Assembly: GCF_017916475.1 (NCBI RefSeq)
Contig: NZ_JAFMTB010000002.1
Coordinates: forward strand, 806,001 to 870,000
Direction of reading: 5' to 3'
Source: Patulibacter sp. SYSU D01012
GTDB taxonomy: Bacteria > Actinomycetota > Thermoleophilia > Solirubrobacterales > Solirubrobacteraceae
DNA length: 64,000 nucleotides
The translations under genes and the position numbers were made by a program. How positions within the stretch are numbered: the first letter of the stretch is position 1; the number at the start of each line of letters is the position of its first letter. The notes beneath the pieces are model-generated. The model was not told the origin of the DNA, did no database searches, and saw only the letters and a list, made by a program, of their open reading frames with translations. Positions 9,702 to 18,253 of the stretch are shown here, one piece after another.

Positions 9702-10832
9702 CTAGCGCGTCTCCGAGATCGGGGCGCCGTTGCACTGCAGCGAGTCGACGGCGGCCTTCGCCTTGTCGAGCACCGAGGCGGGCAGCGGGGCGTAGGCGAG
9801 CTGCTTGGCCTCCTCCTGACCCGTGGTCAGGCCGTAGGTCAGGAAGCCCTTGACGTCCTTGGCGACCGTCTCGCTCTTGCCGGCCTTGCACAGGTCCTTC
9901 GGCACGATCACGAACGTGGCGGAGGCGTCGGGGTACGTCTGCGCGCCCGGCGCGTTGGCGATGGAGAAGCGCAGGTCCTCCGGCACCTCGGCCGAGTCGC
10001 CGGCGGCCGAGACCGACTCGAGCGTCGGCTCGACGTAGTTGCCGTCCTTGTTCTTCAGGCTCGCGTAGGTGAAGTCGTTCTGCAGCGCGTAGGCCTGCTC
10101 GACGTAGCCGATCGAGTTCTCGGTCTGCTTGACCGCGGCGGCGACGCCGTCGTTGCCCTTGGCGCCGGCGCCCGTCGGCCACTTGACGGACTTGTCGACG
10201 CCCGGGCCGTCCTCCCACTTCTTGGAGTACGCGCCGAGGTAGGACAGGAACGCCTTCGTCGTGCCCGACTCGTCGGAGCGGTGGACGACCGAGATCTTCG
10301 CGTCCGGCAGCTGGACGCCCGGGTTCTGGTCCGCGATCTTCTTGTCGTTCCACGTCGTCACGTCGCCCAGGAAGATGTCGGCGAGCGTCTCGCCGTCCAG
10401 CTTCAGGCCCGTGTCGATGCCCTTGACGTTGTAGGCCGCGACGACCGCGCCGAAGAACGTCGGGACGTGCACGACCTCGCCGGCCTTGCCCTTCTTCGCG
10501 GCGGCCAGCTCCTCGTCGTCCATGGCGGAGTCGGAGCCGCCGAAGTCGAGCGTGCCGTCGGTGACGCCGGCGACGCCCGCGCCGGAGCCGGTGCCGGCGA
10601 AGTTGAACGTCAGGCCCTGCGCCTTGAGCTTGGAGCCCCAGGTGTCGTAGACGGGCTTGGCGAACGTCGAGCCGCCGGCGTTGATGGCGCCGGAGAACTT
10701 GACGGAGGCCGTCGTCTCGGTACCCGCAGCGGACTGCGTGGTGCTGTCGGTGTTGTCGTCGGACCCGCAGGCGGCGAGGCCGAGAGCGATGGCGGCAGAG
10801 GCGCCGATCGCGGCGAACGTACGAGAGCGCAC
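9702..10832 (-). CDS. pstS: Phosphate-binding lipoprotein PstS
   Basis: 376 aa periplasmic-type phosphate-binding protein of the Pst importer. The signal peptide ends in the lipobox LAAC (Cys22), so it is lipid-anchored. Phosphate-site segments are recognisable: GTGSGAG, GGSDSAMDDEE and SDESGTT. A GTG at 10832 is chosen over an in-frame ATG 60 nt upstream because AAGGAG lies 5 nt before it and the signal peptide then begins normally (MRSR). Transcription should start near 10884 from a PHO-box promoter, giving a leader of about 50 nt; it is the one Pho-controlled gene here with a leader and ribosome site. The permease and ATPase genes follow. Confidence 0.94.
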   Translation of the reverse strand: MRSRTFAAIGASAAIALGLAACGSDDNTDSTTQSAAGTETTASVKFSGAINAGGSTFAKPVYDTWGSKLKAQGLTFNFAGTGSGAGVAGVTDGTLDFGGSDSAMDDEELAAAKKGKAGEVVHVPTFFGAVVAAYNVKGIDTGLKLDGETLADIFLGDVTTWNDKKIADQNPGVQLPDAKISVVHRSDESGTTKAFLSYLGAYSKKWEDGPGVDKSVKWPTGAGAKGNDGVAAAVKQTENSIGYVEQAYALQNDFTYASLKNKDGNYVEPTLESVSAAGDSAEVPEDLRFSIANAPGAQTYPDASATFVIVPKDLCKAGKSETVAKDVKGFLTYGLTTGQEEAKQLAYAPLPASVLDKAKAAVDSLQCNGAPISETR

Positions 10833-10890
10833 GTGGACTCCTTGGTTGCTCAGGAAGTGGCGCAGGGAAGGCTGGCAGCGGGTGGCTCCC

Positions 10891-10934
10891 ATCCTGTTAC
10901 CTGCGTGTGGCGTCGGTGTGAACTCGATGTGAAA
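10891..10934 (-). promoter_or_regulatory. PHO box and -10 of pstS
   Basis: Two direct 11-bp units on the minus strand, TTTCACATCGA then GTTCACACCGA (10934 to 10913), a 16-bp spacer, and CAGGAT (10896-10891) as -10. This matches the known actinobacterial PHO box style of 11-nt GTTCACC-type repeats bound by PhoP. The same spacing occurs at four other promoters in this window. Confidence 0.75.
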
Positions 10935-10973
10935 AACGCGTTCACGGAGGGTTCGAGGGGCGCGGGGGACCCC

Positions 10974-11333
10974 TCAGCCGGCCACGGGCTCCGGCGCGAA
11001 CCGGTAGCCGAAGCCGACGTGGGTGTGGATGAAGCTCCACCCGGGCGAGGCCGCCTCGAGTTTCTGGCGCAGCTTGTGCACGTAGACGTCGATCGAGCGG
11101 TCGCCCCGCCGCAGCGCGCGGCCCCAGACGTTCGAGAACAGCTCGTCGCGCGCCACCACGTGGCCGGCGCGGGCCGCGAGGGCGGCCAGCAGCTCGAACT
11201 CGCGGACGGACAGCCGCACGACGCGCCCGGCGACGAGCGCCAGGCCCTCCGCGGGCCGGATCTCGACCTGCGCGATCCGGATCGCCTCCTCGGCGGAGGA
11301 GGGAGCGCCTGGGGCCTGGGTCGTGGAGCTCAT
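10974..11333 (-). CDS. Stand-alone PhoB-type winged-helix DNA-binding protein without receiver domain
   Basis: 119 aa consisting almost only of an OmpR/PhoB winged-helix domain (about residues 18-115). The segment RSIDVYVHKLRQKL, followed by ASPGW, FIHTH and GYRFAPEP, is nearly identical to the response regulator at 4831-5715 (RSVDVFVRKLRQKL and the same C-terminal pattern), so both probably read the same DNA repeats. No receiver and no phosphorylation site is present; the ATG at 11333 is fixed by the promoter and no receiver-like reading continues upstream. It is divergent from the DUF47 gene and lies upstream of pstS. Its own promoter has a four-unit PHO box. Probably arose by duplication of a PhoB-type gene and loss of the receiver (inference). 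Confidence 0.88.
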   Translation of the reverse strand: MSSTTQAPGAPSSAEEAIRIAQVEIRPAEGLALVAGRVVRLSVREFELLAALAARAGHVVARDELFSNVWGRALRRGDRSIDVYVHKLRQKLEAASPGWSFIHTHVGFGYRFAPEPVAG

Positions 11334-11344
11334 CTCGACCGCGG

Positions 11345-11410
11345 AGTCTGTTGCGCGGGCGGCACGGCCCGGTTACCGGACGGTGAACCACCTGTGAACG
11401 GGGCGTGAAG
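11345..11410 (-). promoter_or_regulatory. Four-unit PHO box and -10 of the receiverless regulator
   Basis: Minus-strand units CTTCACGCCCC, GTTCACAGGTG, GTTCACCGTCC and a weaker GGTAACCGGGC run without gaps from 11410 to 11367. A 16-bp spacer follows, then CAGACT (11350-11345) and 11 nt later the ATG. The opposite-strand gene at 11463 uses TAGCGT (11448-11453), so the same repeats could also influence it, but orientation favours the regulator gene. Confidence 0.75.
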
Positions 11411-11462
11411 TCGCGCGGAAAGCCTCGTCGGGGCCGGGTCGCGGCGCTAGCGTGGCCGCGAG

Positions 11463-12098
11463 ATGCCGGAGTTCTTCCGCGCCGCCGGCGCCGACCACGT
11501 CCTCCACGACCTCCTCGGCGAGTTCGGCCGCACCATCCGCCGTGCGGCCGTGCTCCTACGTGACCTGGTCCGCGAGTACCCCGACAACGCCTCGCTGCTC
11601 GGCGAGCTCGTCGCGGTCGAGGGCGAGGGCGACCGCATCGCCCACGACCTGATCCACCGGCTGCGCGGCACGCAGGACGCGAGGCTGCAACGGCCGTTCG
11701 ACGTCGAGGACGGCTTCCGCCTGGCGACCGCCCTGGACGACGTGGTCGACGACGCCGAGGCCGCCGGCGACCTGTTCACCGTGTACCGGGTCGAGGCGCC
11801 CACGGACCAGGCGGCGCAGCTCGCCGAGCTGCTCGTCGGCTGCGCGGAGCAGGTGGCCCTGGCGCTCGACGCCCTGTGCGCCGGCGACGACCTGGCTCCG
11901 TTCCTCGTCGAGATCCACCGGCTGGAGAACGACGGCGACCGGATCAGCCGCGACGCGATCGCGTCGCTCTTCGCCGTCGGCGTCGACCCGCTCTTCGTCA
12001 TCCGGTGGAAGGACATCTACGGGGCGCTCGAGAACGCGATCGACGCCTGCGAGACCGTCGCGCACCACCTGGAGGGCATCGCCCTCAAGCGGCGGTAG
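11463..12098 (+). CDS. DUF47 / PhoU-like protein
   Basis: 211 aa all-helical protein of the DUF47 (PhoU_div, YkaA) family, as seen from EGEGDRIAHDLIHRL, LDDVVDDAEAAGDLF, RLENDGDRISRDAI and the terminal IYGALENAIDACETVAHHLEGI. These proteins usually sit beside a Pit-type low-affinity phosphate transporter; no pit gene is in the window. The ATG at 11463 lies 9 nt after TAGCGT (11448-11453). Its 3' end overlaps the convergent deacetylase gene by 14 bp. Confidence 0.85.
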   Translation: MPEFFRAAGADHVLHDLLGEFGRTIRRAAVLLRDLVREYPDNASLLGELVAVEGEGDRIAHDLIHRLRGTQDARLQRPFDVEDGFRLATALDDVVDDAEAAGDLFTVYRVEAPTDQAAQLAELLVGCAEQVALALDALCAGDDLAPFLVEIHRLENDGDRISRDAIASLFAVGVDPLFVIRWKDIYGALENAIDACETVAHHLEGIALKRR

Positions 12099-12900
12099 CC
12101 GCCGCCGGCCCGGCGGCGCGCGCCCGCAGGCCGCTCCCGGCGACGAGCTCGGACCCCGTGACCGCGACCCGGTGGCGCGCCCGCCGCAGCACGCGCTCGG
12201 CCGCCGCGACCACCCGGGGCGCGTCGAGGTCGCGCGGGTGCAGGTCCAGCCGGACGGCCGGCCCCCGCGGGGCGAGCTGCGCGGCACGCAGCGTCCAGGG
12301 GGCCGCGACGCGCCCGCCGGCGGCGGACAGCCGCAGCGCCGGGGCGCGCACGACGGGCCCGGCGACGGCGTCGTGCACCGCCTCGGCGCCGCCCCACCAG
12401 GCGAAGCGCTCGCGCAGCGCGGCGTGCAGCGCGGGGGTGTAGGCGAACCCGGGGGCGACGAACCCGCGCGGGACGAACCCGGCGTCGGCCAGGATGCGCC
12501 GGCCGGCGTCGAGCGCCCGGGCGGCCTCGCTCGCCCCCAGGCCGACGAACTCCGCCTCGGCGCGCCGGCGCGGCAGCGGCAGCCCGCGGCGGGCGCCGAC
12601 CGGGCGCAGGCCGCCGTGGTGCAGGCCGTGCTGGGCGACCTCGTCCCCGGCGTCGACGCGCTCCTCGAGCCAGCGCAGCAGGTCCGGGCTGCGGCGGTCG
12701 AACGGGTGCAGGTCGGGCGCGGGGACGACGAGCAGGGTCGCCCGCGTGACGCCGTGGTCCGCCAGCCAGTCGCGGAGCAGCGCGGTTCGCCGCCACGTCG
12801 CCGGCGCGACGGCGTGGATCGTCACCGCGATCGCGGGCCCCGCCGGCCCGGTGCGGCGGGCGCCGGCGTCCGCCAGTCGGACGTGGGGCTCAGGCGACAC
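12085..12900 (-). CDS. DUF2334-type polysaccharide deacetylase
   Basis: About 271 aa. Recognised from IAVTIHAVAPATWRRT near the N-terminus, the DEVAQHGLHHGG metal-site region and the GFVAPGFAYTP segment of NodB-like deacetylases. It should remove acyl groups from a sugar polymer or lipid-linked sugar. The chosen GTG at 12900 overlaps the upstream glycosyltransferase gene by 11 nt with AAGGAG just before it, so both are one operon and share the PHO-box promoter. It is probably cytoplasmic (no signal peptide seen), which fits action on a precursor; substrate unknown. Confidence 0.75.
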   Translation of the reverse strand: MSPEPHVRLADAGARRTGPAGPAIAVTIHAVAPATWRRTALLRDWLADHGVTRATLLVVPAPDLHPFDRRSPDLLRWLEERVDAGDEVAQHGLHHGGLRPVGARRGLPLPRRRAEAEFVGLGASEAARALDAGRRILADAGFVPRGFVAPGFAYTPALHAALRERFAWWGGAEAVHDAVAGPVVRAPALRLSAAGGRVAAPWTLRAAQLAPRGPAVRLDLHPRDLDAPRVVAAAERVLRRARHRVAVTGSELVAGSGLRARAAGPAAATAA

Positions 12901-15277
12901 GCCGCTCCTTCGCGTCGGGGCGCACCGCGTCGCGGGCGGCCTCGGCCTCGGCGTCGCGGCGGGCCGCCAGGAGCGTGCCGGCCGCGACGGTGCGGTCGTA
13001 CCCCGCGGCCAGGCGGCCGAGCGCGGCGTCCCACGTGCGCGCCCGGACCGCCGCGAGCCCGCCGTCGGCCAGGCGGCGGCGCAGCGCCGGGTCGGCCGCC
13101 AGGGCGACGACGGCGTCGGCCAGCGCACCGGCGTCCGCGGGGCGCAGCAGGCCCGACACGCCGTCCCGGACGAGCGACAGCGGGCCGCCCTCGGCGACCG
13201 CGACGACCGGCAGCCCGGACGCCTGCGCCTCGAGCAGCACCTGGCCGAACGTGTCCGTCCGGCTGGCGAAGAGGAAGACGTCCGCGTCCGCGTAGGCGTC
13301 GGCGAGCGCGTCGCCCGACAGCCAGCCCAGGAACGTGGCGTGCGTGCCCAGCCGCTCGCGCAGGACGTGCTCCTCGGGGCCGCCACCGGCGAGCACCAGG
13401 TGCAGCCGCGGGTCGCGCTCGCGCGCCGCGAGGAAGGCGTCCGCCAGCAGCCCGACGCCCTTCTCGGCGGTCAGCCGACCGGCGTAGAGCACGGCGACGC
13501 GCCCGTCGTCGCCGCGGCGACGACGGGCCGGACGGAAGCGGGCGACGTCGACGCCGCGGTCCCAGCGGCCGATGCGGTCCGCCGGCACCCCGAGGGCCCG
13601 GAGCGCCTCGTCGGACTGCGGGCTGGGCGTCAGCGCGACGTCGGCCTGGCCGTAGAACAGCCCGAGCGCCAGCTCGGCGTACGTCTCCAGCCGCTCGTCG
13701 GCGGCGCGCAGGCCCGTGTAGGTCGCCAGCTCGGTGTGGTAGCTCGCCAGCACCGGCAGGTCGAGCAGCTTCGCGACCGCCAGGGCGACGATCCCGGCCG
13801 GGCCGGGCGCGCAGACGTGGACCAGGTCGTAGCGGCCCTCGGCGAGCTGCTCGACCAGGGCGGGGACGCTCGGCACGCCGACCTGCAGGCCGGCGTAGAA
13901 GGGGATCTCGACCTCGGCCGCCGCGGGGATCCTGCGGTCGACGTTCGGGTCGGTGCCGAGCACCTCGACCTCGTAGCCGGGCACGCCGCGCTCGCGGATC
14001 GTGTTCAGCGCGTGCGTGACGCCGTGCATCCCGCCGATGCCGTCGGCCACGAGCGCCACGCGCGGCAGCTCGCCGTCCACGCGGGTCTTCAGCTTGCGCC
14101 GCTCGCGGCCCAGGAAGGCGGCGGCGGGCACGTACGGCAGGATCGGCAGCAGCGCGTCGAACAGGGCCTCGCCGAGCGCGGACGGGTCGGGCTCCTCCCC
14201 CGCGCCGGCGCGGGCGGCGGCGTCGAGCAGGGCCTGCGTCGCGCCGGCCAGGCGCCGCTCGTGCGCGGCCCGCGAGCGGCGCAGCAGGTCGCGGTGGTCG
14301 AACCCGTCCCCCTGCAGCATCTCGAGCAGCTGGCGGGCGGTCAGGGACTCCAGGCCGACGCTGTCGCGCCAGGCCCGCAGCAGCGCGCGGGCGTCGTCGG
14401 GGCCGATCTCGTCGTCCTCGGCGCCGCGGCGCACGTCGCCCTGCTGCATGACGCTGGCGACGATCGTGGCCACCGCGTCGGGGCGTGGGCGGGCGGCGGG
14501 CTCGGCCTCGCCGCGCGGGTCGACGCCCAGGGCGCGGATCGCGATCCCCATCGCGGCGTGCGCCCACTTCGCGGCGCTGCCCTGCGTGCCCTTCGCGACG
14601 GCGCGGCCGGCGCGGACGTGGGCCAGGAACTCGGCCGGCGTGTACGCCAGCGGCGTCTCGGTGTAGGTGCGGCCGATGTCGACGCCGGCGTGGTCGTCCG
14701 AGCCGGCGATCCCGGTCAGGCCACGCGCCTCGGCGGCGATCGCGGCCGGGGCGTTCAGCTCGCGGGCACGGGAGCCGTTGCGGGTCTCCCACACCGGGAA
14801 CAGCTCGGCGAGGATCCGGCGGTGGCGGGCCGTCAGCGGCGCCTCGACGTCGTAGAACGGGTGCGCGAGCGCCGTGGCGATCCCGTGCTCGTGCAGGTAG
14901 CCGGCGCAGCGCACGACGTCGTGCGCGTGGGCCTGCAGCCACTCGTGGTCGTCGGGCGTGATGCCCAGGCAGAGCACATGGACGGCGTGCGGCTCGCCGC
15001 GGAACCACGCGGTCAGCTCCTCGCCGACGATCACGTCGGGGCGGTCGGCGATCTGCAGCGCGCCGGCGATCGTGTCGTGGTCGGTGATCGCCACGAAGTC
15101 CATGCCGCGGCGCTTGGCCAGGGCGTACGCCTCCTCCGGCGGCGTCGCGCACTCGGGCATGCCCACCGAGCGCTGGACGCCGAGCTTCGAGAACTCGGAC
15201 GCCGTGGTGTGGACGTGGAGGTCGCACCGCGAGAGCGCGGGCGGCAGGTCGATGGAGCGGCCGTCGGTGGTGCTCAT
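12890..15277 (-). CDS. PHP-domain / GT4 glycosyltransferase fusion
   Basis: 795 aa. Residues 18-250 are a PHP metal-dependent phosphoesterase domain: HVH (21-23), AITDHDT, TALAHPFYD and GSDDHAGVD. Residues 250-400 are a helical linker. Residues about 403-780 are a GT-B glycosyltransferase of family 4: LVADGIGGMHGVTHALN, LYAGRLTAEKG and TDTFGQVLLEAQASGLPVV, resembling the lipid-mannosyl/sulfoquinovosyl transferase branch. The start ATG at 15277 is 8 nt after its -10. It heads an operon with the deacetylase and has a four-unit PHO box. I infer a role in making a phosphorus-free glycolipid or wall glycan when phosphate is scarce; acceptor and donor are unknown. Confidence 0.85.
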   Translation of the reverse strand: MSTTDGRSIDLPPALSRCDLHVHTTASEFSKLGVQRSVGMPECATPPEEAYALAKRRGMDFVAITDHDTIAGALQIADRPDVIVGEELTAWFRGEPHAVHVLCLGITPDDHEWLQAHAHDVVRCAGYLHEHGIATALAHPFYDVEAPLTARHRRILAELFPVWETRNGSRARELNAPAAIAAEARGLTGIAGSDDHAGVDIGRTYTETPLAYTPAEFLAHVRAGRAVAKGTQGSAAKWAHAAMGIAIRALGVDPRGEAEPAARPRPDAVATIVASVMQQGDVRRGAEDDEIGPDDARALLRAWRDSVGLESLTARQLLEMLQGDGFDHRDLLRRSRAAHERRLAGATQALLDAAARAGAGEEPDPSALGEALFDALLPILPYVPAAAFLGRERRKLKTRVDGELPRVALVADGIGGMHGVTHALNTIRERGVPGYEVEVLGTDPNVDRRIPAAAEVEIPFYAGLQVGVPSVPALVEQLAEGRYDLVHVCAPGPAGIVALAVAKLLDLPVLASYHTELATYTGLRAADERLETYAELALGLFYGQADVALTPSPQSDEALRALGVPADRIGRWDRGVDVARFRPARRRRGDDGRVAVLYAGRLTAEKGVGLLADAFLAARERDPRLHLVLAGGGPEEHVLRERLGTHATFLGWLSGDALADAYADADVFLFASRTDTFGQVLLEAQASGLPVVAVAEGGPLSLVRDGVSGLLRPADAGALADAVVALAADPALRRRLADGGLAAVRARTWDAALGRLAAGYDRTVAAGTLLAARRDAEAEAARDAVRPDAKERRVA

Positions 15278-15285
15278 ACGCCGCA

Positions 15286-15351
15286 AGCGTCCGCTCACGG
15301 GCGCCGCGGCAGGTGACGGCTTCGTGTCCGAGAGGTGACGATGGTGTGAAG
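15286..15351 (-). promoter_or_regulatory. Four-unit PHO box and -10 of the PHP-glycosyltransferase operon
   Basis: Minus-strand 11-mers CTTCACACCAT, CGTCACCTCTC, GGACACGAAGC and CGTCACCTGCC run from 15351 to 15308, then a 16-bp spacer and GACGCT (15291-15286), then 8 nt to the ATG. Units 2-4 are weaker matches than at pstS, but period and spacing are exact. Confidence 0.68.
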
Positions 15352-15423
15352 GCCCGCGCCGCCGAAGGCGCCCGTTTGCGGGATGTTCACGCGGCGGCCC
15401 GGCGCGGCGCGGAGCATGGGGCG

Positions 15424-17739
15424 GTGCCTTCGCTCGCGCCCTCCGCGTCGCTGCCCGTCGTCCTGCGACGCGGCCGCGTCGAGGTGACGGTCGCGCTCGA
15501 GCCGCTGCGGATCGCGGTCCGTCGCGACGGCCGGCCGGTCGTCGCCGACCTGCGGCCGTGGGCGCGGGACGGCCGCGTCGACGACCGCTTCGTGCGGGTG
15601 ACGGAGGGCGTGGTCGCCCGCGAGGAGCTGGCCGACCCGGATCCCGTCGCGGCCGCGCGGCCGCTGCCCGGGGGCCGCGACGCCGGCCGCACGTTCGCGC
15701 TCCGCTTCGCGTCGGGTCGCTCGGGCACGCTGCGCGTCGCGCTGCCCGCACCGGACGTCGTGCAAGTCGACGTCCTCCCCGCCGCCGACGACGCGGTGCC
15801 GGCGCCGCTCCGCGTCGGCGTCTCGTGGCCGGTGCGCGGCCCCCGGCTGGCCGGGCTCGGCGCGCGCCACCACCCGTCGGTGGACCACGCGGGCCGGGCG
15901 ATCCAGCTCGGCGCGGACCGGCGGTACCTGGGGCCGGGCTGCGCGCCCGAGATGGCGGCGCTCGGCGGCATCCCGCAGGGCGACTACGCCCCCGTCCCGT
16001 TCCTGCAGTCCGACGCGGGCTGGGCGGCGTGGCTGGACACCGCCGGCAACGGGACCCGGTTCGACCTGGACGGCGGGCGCGTCGCGCCGAGCGTCCGCAC
16101 GGTCGCCGGGCCGCTGCGGCTGCGGCTGCACGTCCACCCGCGGCCGGCGGCACGGCTGCTGGCCTTCTCCCGCGCCACCGGGCGTCCCGCGCTGCTGCCG
16201 GCCTGGGGCTACGGCTTCTGGAAGTCGCGCGACGTGCACCGCCACCAGGACGAGGTCGAGGAGGACGTGCACGGCTGCCGCTGGCACGGCATCCCCGTCG
16301 ACGCGGTCGTCCTGGACTCGCCGTGGGAGACGAACTACAACACCTGGCGCCCGAACCCGCACCAGTTCCCCGACTTCGCCGGGATGGTCGCGCGGCTGCG
16401 CGCCGACGGCGTGCGGACCGTCGTGTGGGTGACGCCGTGGGTCAACGTCGACTCGACGGGCGGTCAGACGCCGCCCGACCCGGCGTCGATCCGGCTGCAC
16501 CGGCGCCCGGCCGAGACGTACGCGGAGGGCGTGGACGTCGGCGCGTACGTGCGGCCCCCGGCGGCCGAGGCCCCCGAGCACGCCGCGGCCGCCGCGCCGG
16601 CGTGCGGCGCCCCGCCCGCCCCGCACGCCGCGCCGTACGTGGCGCAGTGGTGGATGGGCCGCGGGTCGCCGATCGACTTCACGGGGCCCGGCGAGGGCTG
16701 GTGGCGCGCGCAGGCCGAGGCGGCCCTGCGCCTGGGGGTGCAGGGCATCAAGGCCGACGACGGCGAGGGCTACTACCTGCCCGAGGACGTGCGCTTCGCC
16801 GACGGCTCGACCGGCGCGACGCGCGCCTGGCGGTGGGGCGACGACTACCGCCGCTCCATGCGCCGCGCGCTCGAGCGGGTCCACCCCGGCGACGGGGTCC
16901 TCTTCGGCCGCTCGGGCTGGACGGGCCAGCAGGCGACGGGGATGCTGTGGGCCGGGGACCAGGCGTCGGACTTCTGGTCGCTGCGGGTGCTGCTCGCCGC
17001 GACGGTGTCCGCCGCCCACTCCGGGATCTCGAACTGGTCGCACGACGTCGGCGGCTACCTGGGGAACGCGGGCGTGCGCCGGGCCAGCGGCGAGCTGCTC
17101 GTGCGTTGGGCGCAGCTGGGGGCGTTCACGCCGCTCATGCAGGCCCACGCGCGCCTGGAGCAGGAGCCGTGGACGTACGACCACGCGACGCTCGAGCGCT
17201 TCCGCGGCGCCGTCCTGCTGCACGAGATGCTCACGCCGTACCTGCGCGCCGCCGCCCGCACCGCCGCGCGGACCGGCCTGCCGATCGTGCGGCCGCTCAG
17301 CCTGCTCGACCCGGCCGACGACGCGCTCTGGTCCGTCCCGGACGCGTTCGGCTTCGGCCCGTCGCTGCTCGTGGCGCCGGTCGTCGACGAGGGCGCGACC
17401 CGGCGGTCGGTGCCCCTGCCGCGCGGCCGCTGGGTCGAGACGTGGTCCGGCCGCACGGTCGCCGGCGGCCGGACCGTCGACGTCGAGGCGCCGCTCGACC
17501 GCATCCCCGTGTGGGTGCGCGACGGCGTGATCGTCGTCACCCACCCCGCCGAGCACGTGGCCCGCGGGCTCGGGACCACGCCGGACGCGGAGCGCCCGTA
17601 CGTCGCGACGCTCTGGGGCACGCCGCGGGCCGGGCGGGCGCTCGCGCACCTGCCCGACGGGGTCCCGGTGCGCTGGACGCGCGACGGCTGGATCCTGCCG
17701 GAGGGGCGGGACGTGATGGGGCGTCGCGTCGGGGCCTGA
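15424..17739 (+). CDS. Glycoside hydrolase family 31 protein
   Basis: About 771 aa. The GH31 nucleophile motif is KADDGE (D445) and the acid/base motif is GDQASDFW (D512). Upstream, LDSPWETNYNTW is a family hallmark of substrate-site residues. Family members cleave alpha-glucosides, alpha-xylosides or sulfoquinovosides; I cannot assign the substrate. No signal peptide is evident, so cytoplasmic. The GTG at 15424 has GGAG 9 nt upstream; longer in-frame starts would run through the PHO box. It is divergent from the glycosyltransferase operon, but the repeats point the other way, so co-regulation is uncertain. Confidence 0.87.
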   Translation: MPSLAPSASLPVVLRRGRVEVTVALEPLRIAVRRDGRPVVADLRPWARDGRVDDRFVRVTEGVVAREELADPDPVAAARPLPGGRDAGRTFALRFASGRSGTLRVALPAPDVVQVDVLPAADDAVPAPLRVGVSWPVRGPRLAGLGARHHPSVDHAGRAIQLGADRRYLGPGCAPEMAALGGIPQGDYAPVPFLQSDAGWAAWLDTAGNGTRFDLDGGRVAPSVRTVAGPLRLRLHVHPRPAARLLAFSRATGRPALLPAWGYGFWKSRDVHRHQDEVEEDVHGCRWHGIPVDAVVLDSPWETNYNTWRPNPHQFPDFAGMVARLRADGVRTVVWVTPWVNVDSTGGQTPPDPASIRLHRRPAETYAEGVDVGAYVRPPAAEAPEHAAAAAPACGAPPAPHAAPYVAQWWMGRGSPIDFTGPGEGWWRAQAEAALRLGVQGIKADDGEGYYLPEDVRFADGSTGATRAWRWGDDYRRSMRRALERVHPGDGVLFGRSGWTGQQATGMLWAGDQASDFWSLRVLLAATVSAAHSGISNWSHDVGGYLGNAGVRRASGELLVRWAQLGAFTPLMQAHARLEQEPWTYDHATLERFRGAVLLHEMLTPYLRAAARTAARTGLPIVRPLSLLDPADDALWSVPDAFGFGPSLLVAPVVDEGATRRSVPLPRGRWVETWSGRTVAGGRTVDVEAPLDRIPVWVRDGVIVVTHPAEHVARGLGTTPDAERPYVATLWGTPRAGRALAHLPDGVPVRWTRDGWILPEGRDVMGRRVGA

Positions 17740-17780
17740 GGGCCGGGGTGGCGGGCGGCCGGGGCGCCGGGGCGCGGGCG

Positions 17781-17990
17781 CGGCCGGGGCGCGAGCGGGC
17801 CGCCGGGCGCAGGCGGGCCGGGGCGCGGACGCGGCCGGGGCGCGAGCGGGCCGCCGGGCGCAGGCGGGCCGGGGCGCGAGCGGGCCGCCGGAGCGCCGGG
17901 ACCAGGGCGCCGGTGGACCGGGGCGCGAGCGGGCCGCCGGGGCCTCGGGACCAGGGCGCGGGTGGACCGGGGCGCGGGCGGGCCGCCGTG
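17781..17990. repeat. Imperfect tandem repeats, period about 50 bp
   Basis: One block starting CGGCCGGGGCGCGAGCGG recurs at 17781 and 17832 (51 bp apart). A related block with GGGACCAGGGCG recurs at 17898 and 17947 (49 bp apart). The core GCGCGAGCGGGCCGCCGG recurs in most copies. Pure G/C composition; no ORF explains it. Confidence 0.7.
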
Positions 17991-18253
17991 CGGGAGCCGG
18001 AGGAGGACGCGGCGCGCGCGACCCTGCGCAGTGCGCGGCGCGACGCCGGCAGGAGCGAGCGGGGGGACGTGGATCGTCGGACGGGTCACAGCGAACGGGG
18101 CGGGAGTCCGGAGCACGCCGGTGAGGCGGATCCCCGCGCGCCCCAGACCCACCGCCGCCAGAGGCGAGGCGGGTTCTCGCCGCGGCGAGGCCGATCTCGC
18201 TGGTGAGGCGGACAGGGGCCACATGGGCGCACGAATCCGCCTCGCCAGCGCAT

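Noticed and set aside
4284-15423. A phosphate sensor kinase (PhoR) in the phosphate island
   Set aside because: No HATPase or HisKA motif is encoded on either strand here; the kinase must be elsewhere.
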